The position numbers and the translations under genes were made by a program. The notes beneath the pieces are model-generated. The model was given only the letters and a program-made list of their open reading frames with translations. It was not told the DNA's origin and did not search any database. Of a stretch of 64,000 nt of DNA, positions 35,528 through 50,256 are shown piece after piece (position 1 is the stretch's first letter; every line of letters begins with the position of its first letter). The DNA lies in assembly GCA_036169595.1 (NCBI GenBank), contig CM069766.1, positions 4,072,501 to 4,136,500 on the forward strand. The letters run 5' to 3'. This DNA comes from Dictyostelium firmibasis. Taxonomy: Eukaryota > Evosea > Eumycetozoa > Dictyosteliales > Dictyosteliaceae.

Positions 35528-36334
35528 TTATTGTGGTTTAATTTTATTTACACCAACCATAGCTGGTCTCACTAAACGATCGTGTAATTTGTAACCTTGT
35601 TTAACGACATGGCCAACGGTATTATTTTCTTTGGTTGGATCATTGAGTTCATAGATTGCGTGATGACTATTGAAATCGAATTTTTCACCGATTGGATTGA
35701 AACGTTGTAAACCTTGGTTACCCATAATCTTTAAAAATAATGTCTCTGTCATTTTAACACCTTCATGTAAATCTTTTAATTCTTTGTTTGCCTCTAATTT
35801 CTCCTTTGGGAATAAATTGGTTGCCATCTCTAATTGATCTACGACCTCTAATAACTCTTTTGTAAAGGATTGAATACCAAATTTCTTTGCTTTTTCACTA
35901 TCTTCCTTTGCGAATCTACGAACATTCTCTCTGTCGGCTGCGGTATATAATAATTGTTTTTTGGTTTCTTCTAATTCTTCTTTTAATTTTTCGATGGTTT
36001 CTTCTAATGATCCTGGTGCTGGTTTATTTTCACCTTCTGTTGGTGTTTCTGCTTCTTGTTTATTTTCAGTTGAATAAAATCTATTGTTTCTCATTAAACC
36101 AAAACTTGATGGTTTCTATTCAAAAAATAGTTCATATTTAATAAAAAAAAAAATAAAAGGATTGATGTTAATATTTTTTTTTTTTTATGATTTTATTTTA
36201 TTTTTATTTTACTTTTATTTCATTTTAAAATATAAAAAAAAAAAAAAAAAAAAAAATATATATATATAAAAAAAATAACTTACAACAGTTGATGTACGGA
36301 TTGAAACAAGACTACGTCTAATTAAAGAGTTCAT
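35528..36334 (-). CDS. grpE: Mitochondrial GrpE, nucleotide exchange factor for mtHsp70
   Basis: Two exons, 36334-36284 and 36115-35528, in phase, giving 212 aa. The N-terminus MNSLIRRSLVSIRTSTV is a basic, hydroxylated mitochondrial presequence ending near RFYST. Next comes a long coiled coil (LEETIEKLKEELEETKKQLL), the conserved AADRENVRRFAKEDSEKAKKF, and the GrpE beta-domain signature FNPIGEKFDFNSHHAIYEL with a final VGHVVKQGYKLHDRLVRPAMV. GrpE releases ADP from matrix Hsp70 during protein import and folding. Length and domain order are normal for the family. The gene converges on the PgtA-like gene (gap 99 bp). Confidence 0.95.
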
Positions 36335-36453
36335 TTTATCTATCTAATATTATTTATTTAAAATATATTTTATGTTTAGATACTATTTTTATCAAGCAAT
36401 ATAATTATCGTAAATGAAAAAGAAAAATGAAAAGCAGTCGTGAAATTTTTTTT

Positions 36454-36485
<32 letters not shown>

Positions 36486-36857
36486 TTTTTTATTTAATTT
36501 TTTTAATTTTTTTTTAATTTTCAATTATTTTTATTCACAAATCAAATAAATGAACACATATTTCGTGGTTAAATAGTTTTTTATTTTATTTATTTTTTTT
36601 TCCTATTTTATTTTATTTTATTTTATTTTATTGTTTTTTTTAATTATTAAATAATTTTATTTAAACAATATATTTTTTATTTAATTTACTACTAAATAAA
36701 ACCAGGATTTTGAAAAAAAACGAGTTTTTCATTTCGTCAAGGTTTCATTTAAATTTGCTGTCAAAAAAAAAAAAAAAAGAGAAAAGTAAACGAAATTTTA
36801 AAAAAAACTAGTGGTAAATTTTTTTTTTTTTTTTATTCAAAGGATATATATGTACAT

Positions 36858-36888
<31 letters not shown>
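36335..36888. other. A/T-rich intergenic region between grpE and mmadhc
   Basis: This region holds the grpE promoter side and the 3' end of the mmadhc gene. It is made of T runs and short mixed sequence (36,700-36,770). Nothing else was recognised. Confidence 0.6.
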
Positions 36889-36894
<6 letters not shown>

Positions 36895-37642
36895 GTGTAA
36901 GGCTTGATCAATTACTTCAAATGGAGCAGTTGAAATTAAAAGTGAAAAAAATGCTCTTACTTTCCAAATTGGATGAATTATAACTTGGCAACAACCAACA
37001 TCCACAATTTCGATATCCATTAGTTGGACAGATTCTGTTGGAACAAATACTGAGTTTGCATTTTCTCTGTTTATGTACTATATTTTTATTTTTTATTTTT
37101 TTTTTAATAAATATTATTGGAAAGTTTAAAAAAGAAAAAAAAAAAAAAAAATTAAAATAAATTAACTTACAGGAACACCAGATAATGGATCAATGAAATC
37201 AGACCAATATCCTTTTTGTTTAATATTATCACAAACTTTTGTTGCCACATCTACAAACTATATTTATAGATTTAAATTATTAGAATTTCAAACAAAAATA
37301 AATAATATATTTACAAGAAAAAAAAAAGTAAATAAAAAAAACAATAATTTTTTTTTTTTTTCAACATACTATATTTGAACGAAGCTCTCTTTCATCATCA
37401 ACAGCAGATGAAAAACCAGACATTGGTAAATTTGTTTGAGACCAACAAACAATTAAATATAGTGGAGATTTATTTTCATCGTCCACACAACCAATATTTT
37501 CATCTCCGTTGGTGTCAATTAAAGTTTTTAAATCGTTTGGAAACAATGATTTAAAGTTTTTTAATAATAATGGGGTAGAGCATTTTTTAATTGTATATTC
37601 AAACTTTACACTTTCAATAAATTTTGCTTCATTTAATTTCAT
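36889..37642 (-). CDS. mmadhc: MMADHC (cblD) homologue, intracellular cobalamin trafficking
   Basis: Three exons, 37642-37370, 37257-37171 and 37077-36889, all phase 0, giving 182 aa. The family signatures fall on separate exons: YWSDFIDPLSGVP (human GFWADFIDPSSGLP), then DIEIVDVGCCQVIIHPIWKV (human SVDDLGCCKVIRHSLWGT) with the conserved Cys pair. MMADHC directs vitamin B12 to methionine synthase in the cytosol or methylmalonyl-CoA mutase in mitochondria. The ATG at 37642 is the first possible start: an in-frame stop lies 12 codons upstream and no ATG is found further up to 38,080. So the long N-terminal extension (targeting region) of human MMADHC is absent. The conserved C-terminal domain alone would fit a cytosolic role, by inference. 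Confidence 0.88.
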
Positions 37643-37690
37643 ATTACCAATATTTTCTATAGGCACTAAAAGCTACATATATAATTTTTT

Positions 37691-37732
<42 letters not shown>

Positions 37733-38187
37733 TTAAACCGGAACAAAAAAAAAAAGTGAAAAATAAAAAAAAAAATAAAAAATAAAAAAAATTAGGTAGT
37801 CAGCAAAAAAATTCAAAGATTTTTTTAATTTTTTTTTTATTCCTAATAATAGATTGGCGTAATAATAACAATAATAGTCAATAAAGAAAAAAAAAAAAAA
37901 AAAAAGGAAGAGATTTTTAAATCTTTTTTTTAAATTGATTTTTTTTTTTTTTTGTATTTTTTTTTTTATAAAATATAGAAAACGTGGTTGAAAAAAGGTG
38001 TTTTTTTTTTTTTTTTTTTTTTTTTTTGGTTTGATTTCTGTTTAGTTTTATACAACAAATATAGTTTTTGTTTACTTGTTTGGTTGATGGGTAGTGATGT
38101 GATGATGATATTGAGTTAAAATTCGTGGTTGTAGTTTTTAAGTAATGATTTTAAATTGAAAAAATTATAAAAATATAATAATGTTTT
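37643..38187. other. A/T-rich intergenic region between mmadhc and rab1A
   Basis: This stretch contains A and T runs (up to about 30 bases) and the 3' UTR of rab1A. No coding or structured element was found. Confidence 0.6.
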
Positions 38188-39247
38188 TTAACAACAACCA
38201 GATTTTGGAGAGATTGGAGCAGAAGAACCTGGTACAACCTTATTTTTATCAACGGTTTGGGTTGGTTGAGAAGCTGTTAATCTATTTTTAATTTCAGTGG
38301 CCATTGTCATGAATGCTTGTTCTACGTTTGTGGATTGTTTTGCAGAGGTTTCGAGGAAAGGAATTTGAAGAGAGTCAGCAAAAGCTTTGGCGGTATTGAA
38401 ATCTACAACTTTTTTAGCGACGAGATCACTCTTGTTTCCTACTAAAAGTTTATTTACGTTTTCGCATGCAAATCTATCAATTTCTTGTAACCATTGTCTA
38501 ACGTTTTCAAATGTCAATTTATCAGTTACATCATAAACAACAATGATACCATGGGCACCACGATAATATGAGGATGTAATTGTTCTAAATCTTTCTTGAC
38601 CTGCAGTATCCCAGATTTGTAATTTAATTGTTTTACCATTTAATTCGATAGTTCTAATCTTGAAATCAACACCAATTGTTGAAATGAAACTTTCTGAATA
38701 AGTGTCGTCAGCAAATCTAAGTAAAAGACATGATTTACCTACACCACTATCACCGATTAAAAGTAATTTAAATAAATAATGACTATTAAAAGTAAAGAGT
38801 TTAAATATTAGTTTTTGTAAAGAAAATATATCTAATTTATGTGTTTTATGTTAATTTGTTTATTGTTTTTATAGCTATCTTCTTAATTAAAGGTATCCAT
38901 TATTTTTTATTTGTTTTTTTTTTAAAAAATTTTTTTTTTTTTTTTTTTTTTTAATTTTTTTCATAAAAAGGGTTTTGTAAACATTCGTTCGTTTGTTTTA
39001 AAAATAAAATATAATATATAATTGACAAGTTGAACGTTTAACCTTTTTTTTTTTTATATTGATTATGCGATAACTATCAAAATATTTCTATAAACTTTTT
39101 AAACTTTTTTTTTTTTTTTTTTTTTTTTTAAATATAATTTCTTGAAGAGACAAAAAAAAAATTTAATGTTTAAATGCTATATTTAAATTTTCTTTATGTA
39201 TTTTTTTTTTTCTCTTTTTTTTTATAAACTTACTAATCTGGGTTCAT
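38188..39247 (-). CDS. rab1A: Rab1A small GTPase (ER-Golgi traffic)
   Basis: Two exons, 39247-39234 (only 14 bp: MNPD plus two bases) and 38782-38188, joined in phase to give [16 protein letters not shown], 202 aa. All GTPase boxes are intact: GDSGVGKS (P-loop), [10 protein letters not shown] (switch I, Rab1-type effector), WDTAGQERF (switch II), NKSD and ETSAK. The C-terminus ends in CC for double geranylgeranylation. Rab1 controls tethering of ER-derived vesicles at the Golgi. The sequence matches what I recall of D. discoideum Rab1A more than Rab1B, though the two are close. The 451-bp intron is long for this genome. Confidence 0.92.
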
Positions 39248-40117
39248 TTCTAATTCTATAGAATTTGGTTTTTATAATTGGATGTGTTAATAGAGTAATA
39301 ATATTAAAAAAAAAAAAAAAAAATAAAGTGGAGTTGTGTGTATGTGCAAAAAATAATAAAAAAAAAAAACAAAAAAAAAAAAAAAAAAGAAAAATTTTTT
39401 TAAAAAAAAATAAAAAAAAATAAAAAAAAAAAAATTTTATGTGGTTGAAATTTTTAAATTTTTTTTCTATTTTTTTTTATTATTATTTTTTTTTATTTAA
39501 AAATTAAAAATAAAATTATGTGTGTACCTTTGTTTATTTTTTTTTAATATTTTTTTCCTTTTTCTTTTTTCTTTTTTAATTTTTTAATTTTTTTTTTTAT
39601 AATTTTTTTTAAAAAATTTTTTTATTTATTTCTTTTGGATTTTGATTATCTCTTTTGTTTATTTATTGTTTATTGTTAAGGTTGCACAAAAAGTTAAAAT
39701 GGGAAATAATTCATTTGTTTATTAAATAATAAAAAAAAAAAAAAAAAAAAAAAAAATAAAAATAAGAGGGTTATTAAAAAAAAAAATAAAAAAATAAAAA
39801 AATAAAAAAATTCAATTGAATTTCAAAGAAAAAAAAGACGTATTTATTCAAAGAAAAAAATTCAGACATCTCGAAGAAGTAAACGTGTGTTTGATTTTTA
39901 TTTATTTGTTTTTTTTTAATCCCTATTAATTAATTTTAAATAATAGTTTCCTATTTGGATTTTTTTTTTTTTTAACTATTCTTATCTTTAGAGTTTCACT
40001 CATATTGTTCACAGTTTAGTAAGAACTCATGCCTACCTACCATTTTGTTTTTATATTTTTATTGTGTTTAAGATTGCAATTAAATCTCAATTCATCCATA
40101 TTATAATTTTTTTTTTT

Positions 40118-40151
<34 letters not shown>

Positions 40152-40419
40152 TAAAAAAAATTGGATATTACAGTTAATTTTTTCTTAATTTATTCTAATA
40201 ATATTCCAAACATAAATTATTTTTTCACTTAAAATTTTTTTTTTTTTTTTTTTTTTTGGCAACTGTCAAACGAGTGGAAATAGATTTTTTTTACTTATGA
40301 TAGTTTCAGACATCTTTCTTGGGTTTCCAAAATTTTTTTTTTTTTCGAAAAATTTCTGGCGTATTTTTTAATTTTTTTTTGTTTGACATTTTTTTTTTTT
40401 TTATAAAAAATAAATAAAC
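39248..40419. other. Divergent promoter region, rab1A / Golgin-A7-like gene
   Basis: 1.2 kb between two divergent starts, made of A and T runs with mixed patches at 39,880-40,120 and 40,260-40,370. A typical Dictyostelium oligo-dT stretch lies just upstream of the plus-strand gene. No gene was found. Confidence 0.6.
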
Positions 40420-41271
40420 ATGGAAAGAGTTAGAATATCTCATACTTCAAATAAATTTAAAACCGAATTCCCAAATGAATTATTTGGTGTAATAAAGCAT
40501 GAGGAGTTTTTAAAAACAATAAATATATTAAATAAATATCCAGTTTATAATAAACTATTTCTATTATTTATATTTTTAATCTTTGGAGGATTTGGGATGA
40601 TTATTGGTGGAGCAATTTTAAAAGGAGGAAAGGATACTGATGATTTTTTCAATAAAACAGTTGAAAGTAATGATAATAGAGGAACAACTGGAGTTGCATT
40701 GATCGTTATAGGTGTTGCTACTTTAATAGTAGGAATAGTTTTTATATCAAGTTCTTATTATATATCATCATCAATTTATAAAAAAAATATAAACAGAGAA
40801 TTATCAATTATAAACGAAATTAATAAAGAAAGATCAATTGTTTGGGAATTTCAACGTTTATTAAAAAAAGATCACTATGAATATACAGTAAGAATATCAT
40901 TCCCAAGATCAATTCAAAAATTAGATGAAATTCCAATGGTTGATACAACACAATATTATCCACCACAAATAGTAACAATATCAGCAACACCAATGACATT
41001 AAATACATCACCATCGGTGACAAAGGCAAAAGAACCTGTGGCAAGGGCAAAAGAACCTTATTCTCCACAATCAAATAATCCACCTAATTTTATCCCATAT
41101 CATCACTATTACGGTGAGGCATCATCATCATCATCATCATCTAATGTTTCACCATATCATCCAAATAATAGTGAGGCAGTATCAGTCCCATTACCTCAAG
41201 AAATACTCGATATGTTAGAAAGAGAAAAAGATTTTAATAAGAATGTTGAAATGACTTCAATAGATAAGTAG
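40420..41271 (+). CDS. Golgin-A7/ERF4-like membrane protein with two transmembrane segments
   Basis: Single exon, 283 aa. The N-terminus NKFKTEFPNELFGVIKHEEF followed by LKTINILNKY resembles the Golgin subfamily A member 7/ERF4 signature (human FQTKFPAELENRIDRQQF, then VRTLNNLY). ERF4 and GOLGA7 are cofactors of DHHC palmitoyltransferases. Two hydrophobic helices follow (about residues 44-66 and 90-115), then a short helical segment (KKNINRELSIINEINKERSI) that also lines up with the end of the family domain. The tail is a low-complexity Pro/Ser region. The match is by eye over one short motif and the order of the segments, so a different ERF4-like or unrelated membrane protein is possible. 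Confidence 0.55.
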   Translation: MERVRISHTSNKFKTEFPNELFGVIKHEEFLKTINILNKYPVYNKLFLLFIFLIFGGFGMIIGGAILKGGKDTDDFFNKTVESNDNRGTTGVALIVIGVATLIVGIVFISSSYYISSSIYKKNINRELSIINEINKERSIVWEFQRLLKKDHYEYTVRISFPRSIQKLDEIPMVDTTQYYPPQIVTISATPMTLNTSPSVTKAKEPVARAKEPYSPQSNNPPNFIPYHHYYGEASSSSSSSNVSPYHPNNSEAVSVPLPQEILDMLEREKDFNKNVEMTSIDK

Positions 41272-41747
41272 TCAGTCAAACTTAAAGTTAAGGCCAAAGG
41301 TGAGAAAAAAAAAGTAAAAAAAATACCAAAAAAAACTTTTAATATATTTTTTTTAATATTGTTTTTAATTTCAAATTATTACACAGTTGACATTTAACCA
41401 ATCAATTTACAAATTTTAATATAATTAAAATTTGTTTAATAATAAATTAGTAATAATAAAAGTTATAATAATAGTTTTTTTTTGAAAAACTGTTCATTTC
41501 AATATTTTTAGAATAAATCCTTTTTTTTTTTCATTATTAAACCTCAAACATAATTAAGAATATAGAAAAAAAAAAAAAAAAAAAACATAAAAAAAATGAA
41601 AAATAAAAAAAATAAAAAAGGAAATTCAGAATATTATTTATTTTTTTAGTTAGTAATTTATTTTTTCAAAAAAAAATTATTATTTTCAAAAAAAAATAAA
41701 AATTATAATTTTAATTTATTTTATTCTTTCCAACATATTAAATAATA
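41272..41747. other. A/T-rich intergenic region
   Basis: Short A/T-rich sequence between two plus-strand genes, with an A run at 41,566-41,585. Nothing else was seen. Confidence 0.6.
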
Positions 41748-43413
<1,666 letters not shown>

Positions 43414-43904
43414 AAAGATATAATTAGGTTGTACAGTCATCTTTACATCCAATAAACTGATCCTTAATAAATGGGTAAAATAGTAGTAGTAGGGTCTGTT
43501 GTTATTCGGTTTAAGTTTTCTGAATACCTACAAAATTCATCAGATTAAATTTAATCAAAAGAAATTTAATATTTTATAAATAATCAACTCTAATAAAATT
43601 TTTTTTTTTTAAATTATTTTTTTTTTATTTTTATATTTTTTTTTTTCTCTATTTATATGAGTTATAAAAAAAAAAAAAAAATAAAATAAAATAAAATAAA
43701 ATAAAATTAAAAATAAAAAATGTAAAAAGAAAAAAAAAACCAAAAAAAAAAAAATTTTTGGTGGTTGATGAATCGAAAAGAGTACACACACAATCAGTTA
43801 CTTTTGATCATTATAACAGATGGGTTTTTGAAAAAAAAAAAAAAAAAAAAATGAAAAAAAAAAAATATCTGTCTTTGAAAAAAATTCTATTTTTTTTTTT
43901 TAAT

Positions 43905-43935
<31 letters not shown>

Positions 43936-44819
43936 ATTGGTTTAAAAAAAAATAGAAAAGAAAAAAAAAGAATTTAAAAATATTTGTTTTTTTTTTTTTT
44001 TATTCATGTTGTAATAATAGAATAATATACAAAATAAAAAGTTTATTGAACATATATAGAATTTAGTAAGTACCAATAATTGGTTTTTTTACTATTTGTA
44101 AATTCATATCATCATCATCATCATCATCACCATTTATTATATTCAAGTTTTTTTTTTTTTTTTTTATTGGAGTCAGCTTTCTATTGTTGAGATGATCATT
44201 CTAAATTGCTTGCATCACTTTGATTATTATATTGGTTTAAAAAATATCTTTTTTTTTTTTTTTTTTTTTTTTTTATAAATTTTAACAAAACCCCAAAAAA
44301 AAAATTTTAATTAAAAAAAAAAAAAAAAAAAAGTTTTTTTTTTTAATTTTAAAATTTAAATATAAATCTTAATCTCATATATATATTTAATACAGTATTG
44401 TATGTATTTAAATAAATAATACAAAAAAAAAAAAAAAAAAAAAAATTATTTTATTTTATTTTATTCAGTTAAGTGTGGGGAGAAGAAGATTTTTTTTTTT
44501 TTTTCAAAAGTGTAAAATGTCGTTGGAATAAGATTTGTTAATGTATTGGTAGTATCGACGATTGTAATATCACCATTGTTTTTTTTTATTTTTATTTTTA
44601 TTATTATTATTATTATTATTTATTATTATTATTCTTATTATTATTATTCTTATTATTATTATTATCACTTGAGATAATTAAATTATGTGCCTGTTAACGA
44701 AATAAATGACATAACACACTTCTATTTTTTTGTGGTATACATTTGCTTGTATGCATCACTTAATCACACTACCACTTTTTTTTTTTTTTTTTTTTTTGTT
44801 TTTTTTTTTTGTTTTCTTT

Positions 44820-44858
<39 letters not shown>

Positions 44859-45258
44859 TTTTATCAATATTTTATAACAATCCCTTTTTTTTATTATTTT
44901 CTTTTTTATATTAAACAGTATCATTATTTTTTTTTTTTAATACAGTAGTGCAATATAACAAAGTAATAATAAAAATACTACAAGAATTTCGGATTGAAAA
45001 TCAATTGGTAAATTCATAATTGTTAGTAAGATAAAACGAAAGAATCCTGAAACAATAATCCATCTTTTTTTTTTTTTTTTCCTTTTATTGTTTTTATTTA
45101 TTTGTTTTGTTTTGCTTTTTTTTTTTTTTTATTTTCTTTATTTTTGAAAAATAATAAAATAATAAAAATATCACTCAAATTGTTATTATTATCATCAAGT
45201 TTATTTTTAGATGTTTTTTATTTATTTATAGTGTATCACCCCACACACACGATTTTGT

Positions 45259-45295
<37 letters not shown>

Positions 45296-45749
45296 CATTT
45301 ATTTTTTTTAATTTCAATTTATTATTTTTTTTATTTAATTTTTTTTTTAATTGATAATAGATAATTAATTTGTTAAAATTGGAAACCAAAAAAACAATAA
45401 CCACAATTAATTGCCCCTTTTTTTATTTTTATTAAAACATTATAAATACTCATTCTCATTACCATTTTCTTTTACATTTAGAAAATATTTTGGAAATAAA
45501 ATTAAATAATAAATTATAGATAAAAATAAATAAATAAATTTAATTAAATAAAAAAAAAAAAATAAAAAAAAAATAAAATAAATAAATCAAATAAATCAAA
45601 TATCAATAAATTAAATAGGTCAAATAAATCAAATAAATAAAAAAATATAAAAAAATAAAATTATATATAAATAAAAAAAATCAAGTTGTAATAATAGTAA
45701 TAAAAAAAAAAAGGTTATTTTATTTTATTTATAAAATAGATACTTTAAA
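43414..45749. other. 2.3-kb region without an assigned gene; short coding-like pieces on the minus strand
   Basis: Mostly A/T runs. Between 44,063 and 45,063 the minus strand has several short open pieces with normal codon use, and some have splice-like edges. Examples: 44,200-44,063 (46 codons, ends IVKKPIIGTY, preceded by AATTTAG); 44,575-44,461 (GDITIVDTTNTL...SPHLTE, stop); and 45,048-44,937 (FRFILLTIMNLPIDFQSEIL then a hydrophobic end, preceded by TTATTGTTTCAG). I could not join them into a consistent gene. They may be parts of an unannotated or decayed gene, or chance. Confidence 0.4.
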
Positions 45750-48831
<3,082 letters not shown>

Positions 48832-49133
48832 ATATTATGAAAAAAAAAAACTATGTATCATTATGCCCCAAAAAAACAAAAAAACATATATATCCACTTA
48901 AAACAAAAACAAAGCCATATACACACAAGTGGGTAAGTTGAAGCCCCCCCCACTTAAAATATATAGACCATACAAAAAAAAAAATATATTATATATAATA
49001 AAGGTTATATTTTATACCTCTTTTTTATTTTTTATTTTTGTAAAATAAATACACTTTTTATTTTTTATTTTTATTTTTATTATTCTTTTTATTTTACAAT
49101 TTGATAAGGAAAAAAAAATACTTTTTTAAAACT
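48832..49133. other. Intergenic region between convergent genes, with a hairpin
   Basis: 302 bp holding the 3' UTRs of the RhoGAP gene (plus) and the phosphatase-like gene (minus). At 48,927-48,955 there is an inverted repeat AAGTGGG...CCCACTT (7-bp stem, 15-base loop) that includes a run of eight C. The rest is A/T runs. Confidence 0.7.
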
Positions 49134-49396
49134 TTATTCTAATAATGGTGGTGGCGAGCAATCAATAGTCATTCCTTCGGCAACTTGTAAATAGTAGCAA
49201 TACCATTGAGAAGCAAATTGATGGTTTATCATAATTCTTCTACCTGCGATTTTGTAATCCCATTCCATAGATTCTTTGAATGAATAGTCTAAATATTTCA
49301 TAGCATAAGATGCAAATACTTCACCAGTTCTATCACAACCACACTCACTATTTAAATAGAGTAAATTTTTTATTAATATAAAGGTTTGGCAGTTTA

Positions 49397-49432
<36 letters not shown>

Positions 49433-49977
49433 ACATACCAATGAATATATAAAATTAAAGGTAAATCATGTTGAGTGTATAAAAGGTCATGATAAAATGG
49501 GATTCTGTGTGGTAAATTATCATGTTGCCAATCTGATAAATTTAAAGCCCAATTTTTAACATCTCTTTCTGGCAAAAAGTTTGGATCCCAAAGATCACCC
49601 AATGTAACGTTTGTTCCAAATTCACCGTATTGTGGATTTGCATTAAAGAAAGTTTGTTCTAATTCAATATCTGATTCTTCATCTATTAATCCATAAATAA
49701 GCTTAATATCAACAATGATAAATTGTGGTGGTAATTTAACGCCAGCACTTAAAGAGTTGTTAACCATGCAATTGATTAACTCTTCATAGGCAAAGTATTC
49801 AGTACCATTGATAAGTTCCTTTGGTTCATTTCCTCTAAATAAATAATTAATATTACCATTTCCTAATGGTGTGGTTTGATCAACTAAATGAACTTTTCTA
49901 TACTCCAAATAATCACCTTTAATTAAAATCACTGATATTGATAAAATTATTATCATCAAATTTAATAATCTATTCAT
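49134..49977 (-). CDS. Secreted or luminal HCX5R phosphatase-like protein
   Basis: Two exons, 49977-49439 and 49347-49134, giving 250 aa. The start MNRLLNLMIIILSISVILIKG is a clear signal peptide. Splicing across the 91-bp intron creates IHCECGCDRTGEVFASYAMK, in which H-C-(x5)-R-T-G is the phosphate-binding loop of the cysteine phosphatase superfamily. Upstream, NLSDWQHDNLPHRIPFYHDL resembles the mobile acid loop (Asp/Trp/His/Pro) that precedes this motif in such enzymes. N-glycosylation sequons (NGT, NNS, NVT, NLS) agree with entry to the secretory route. Substrate unknown: it could be a protein, inositol phosphate or polyphosphate phosphatase. Unspliced reading loses the motif. Confidence 0.75.
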
Positions 49978-50256
49978 TTTTTTTTTTATTTTTTTATTTT
50001 TATTTTTTTTATATGTGTATTTATTTTTTAATGTGTGTGTGTTTTTTTTTTATTATGTTTTTCTTTTTTTTTTTTTTCCTTTTTTTTTTTTTTTTCTTTT
50101 AATTCAAATTTGGTGGTAAAAAAATAAAAAATAAAAAAAAATTAATTAAATGATTTGGGACCCAAAGTAAAAAAAAATAAAAAAATAAAAAAATGGAAAA
50201 TAAAAAAATAAAAATAAAAATATCTGAATAAAATTTTTGGGGCATGCAAAGATTGA

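Noticed and set aside
43420-43520. Possible tRNA in the G/T-richer sequence after the exon at 43,413
   Set aside because: I could not form an acceptor stem or find a GGTTCRA-type B box, and no cloverleaf was found by eye.
44687-44948. Plus-strand frames ending in poly-Phe
   Set aside because: They are T-run translations. The short mixed start (VNEINDITHF) is not followed by any coding sequence.
45222-45404. Lys-rich 60-codon minus-strand frame (and a neighbouring frame ending NENEYL)
   Set aside because: It depends on an A-run. The surrounding T-rich promoter DNA of the RhoGAP gene gives several equally open but incompatible frames, so chance is the simpler explanation.
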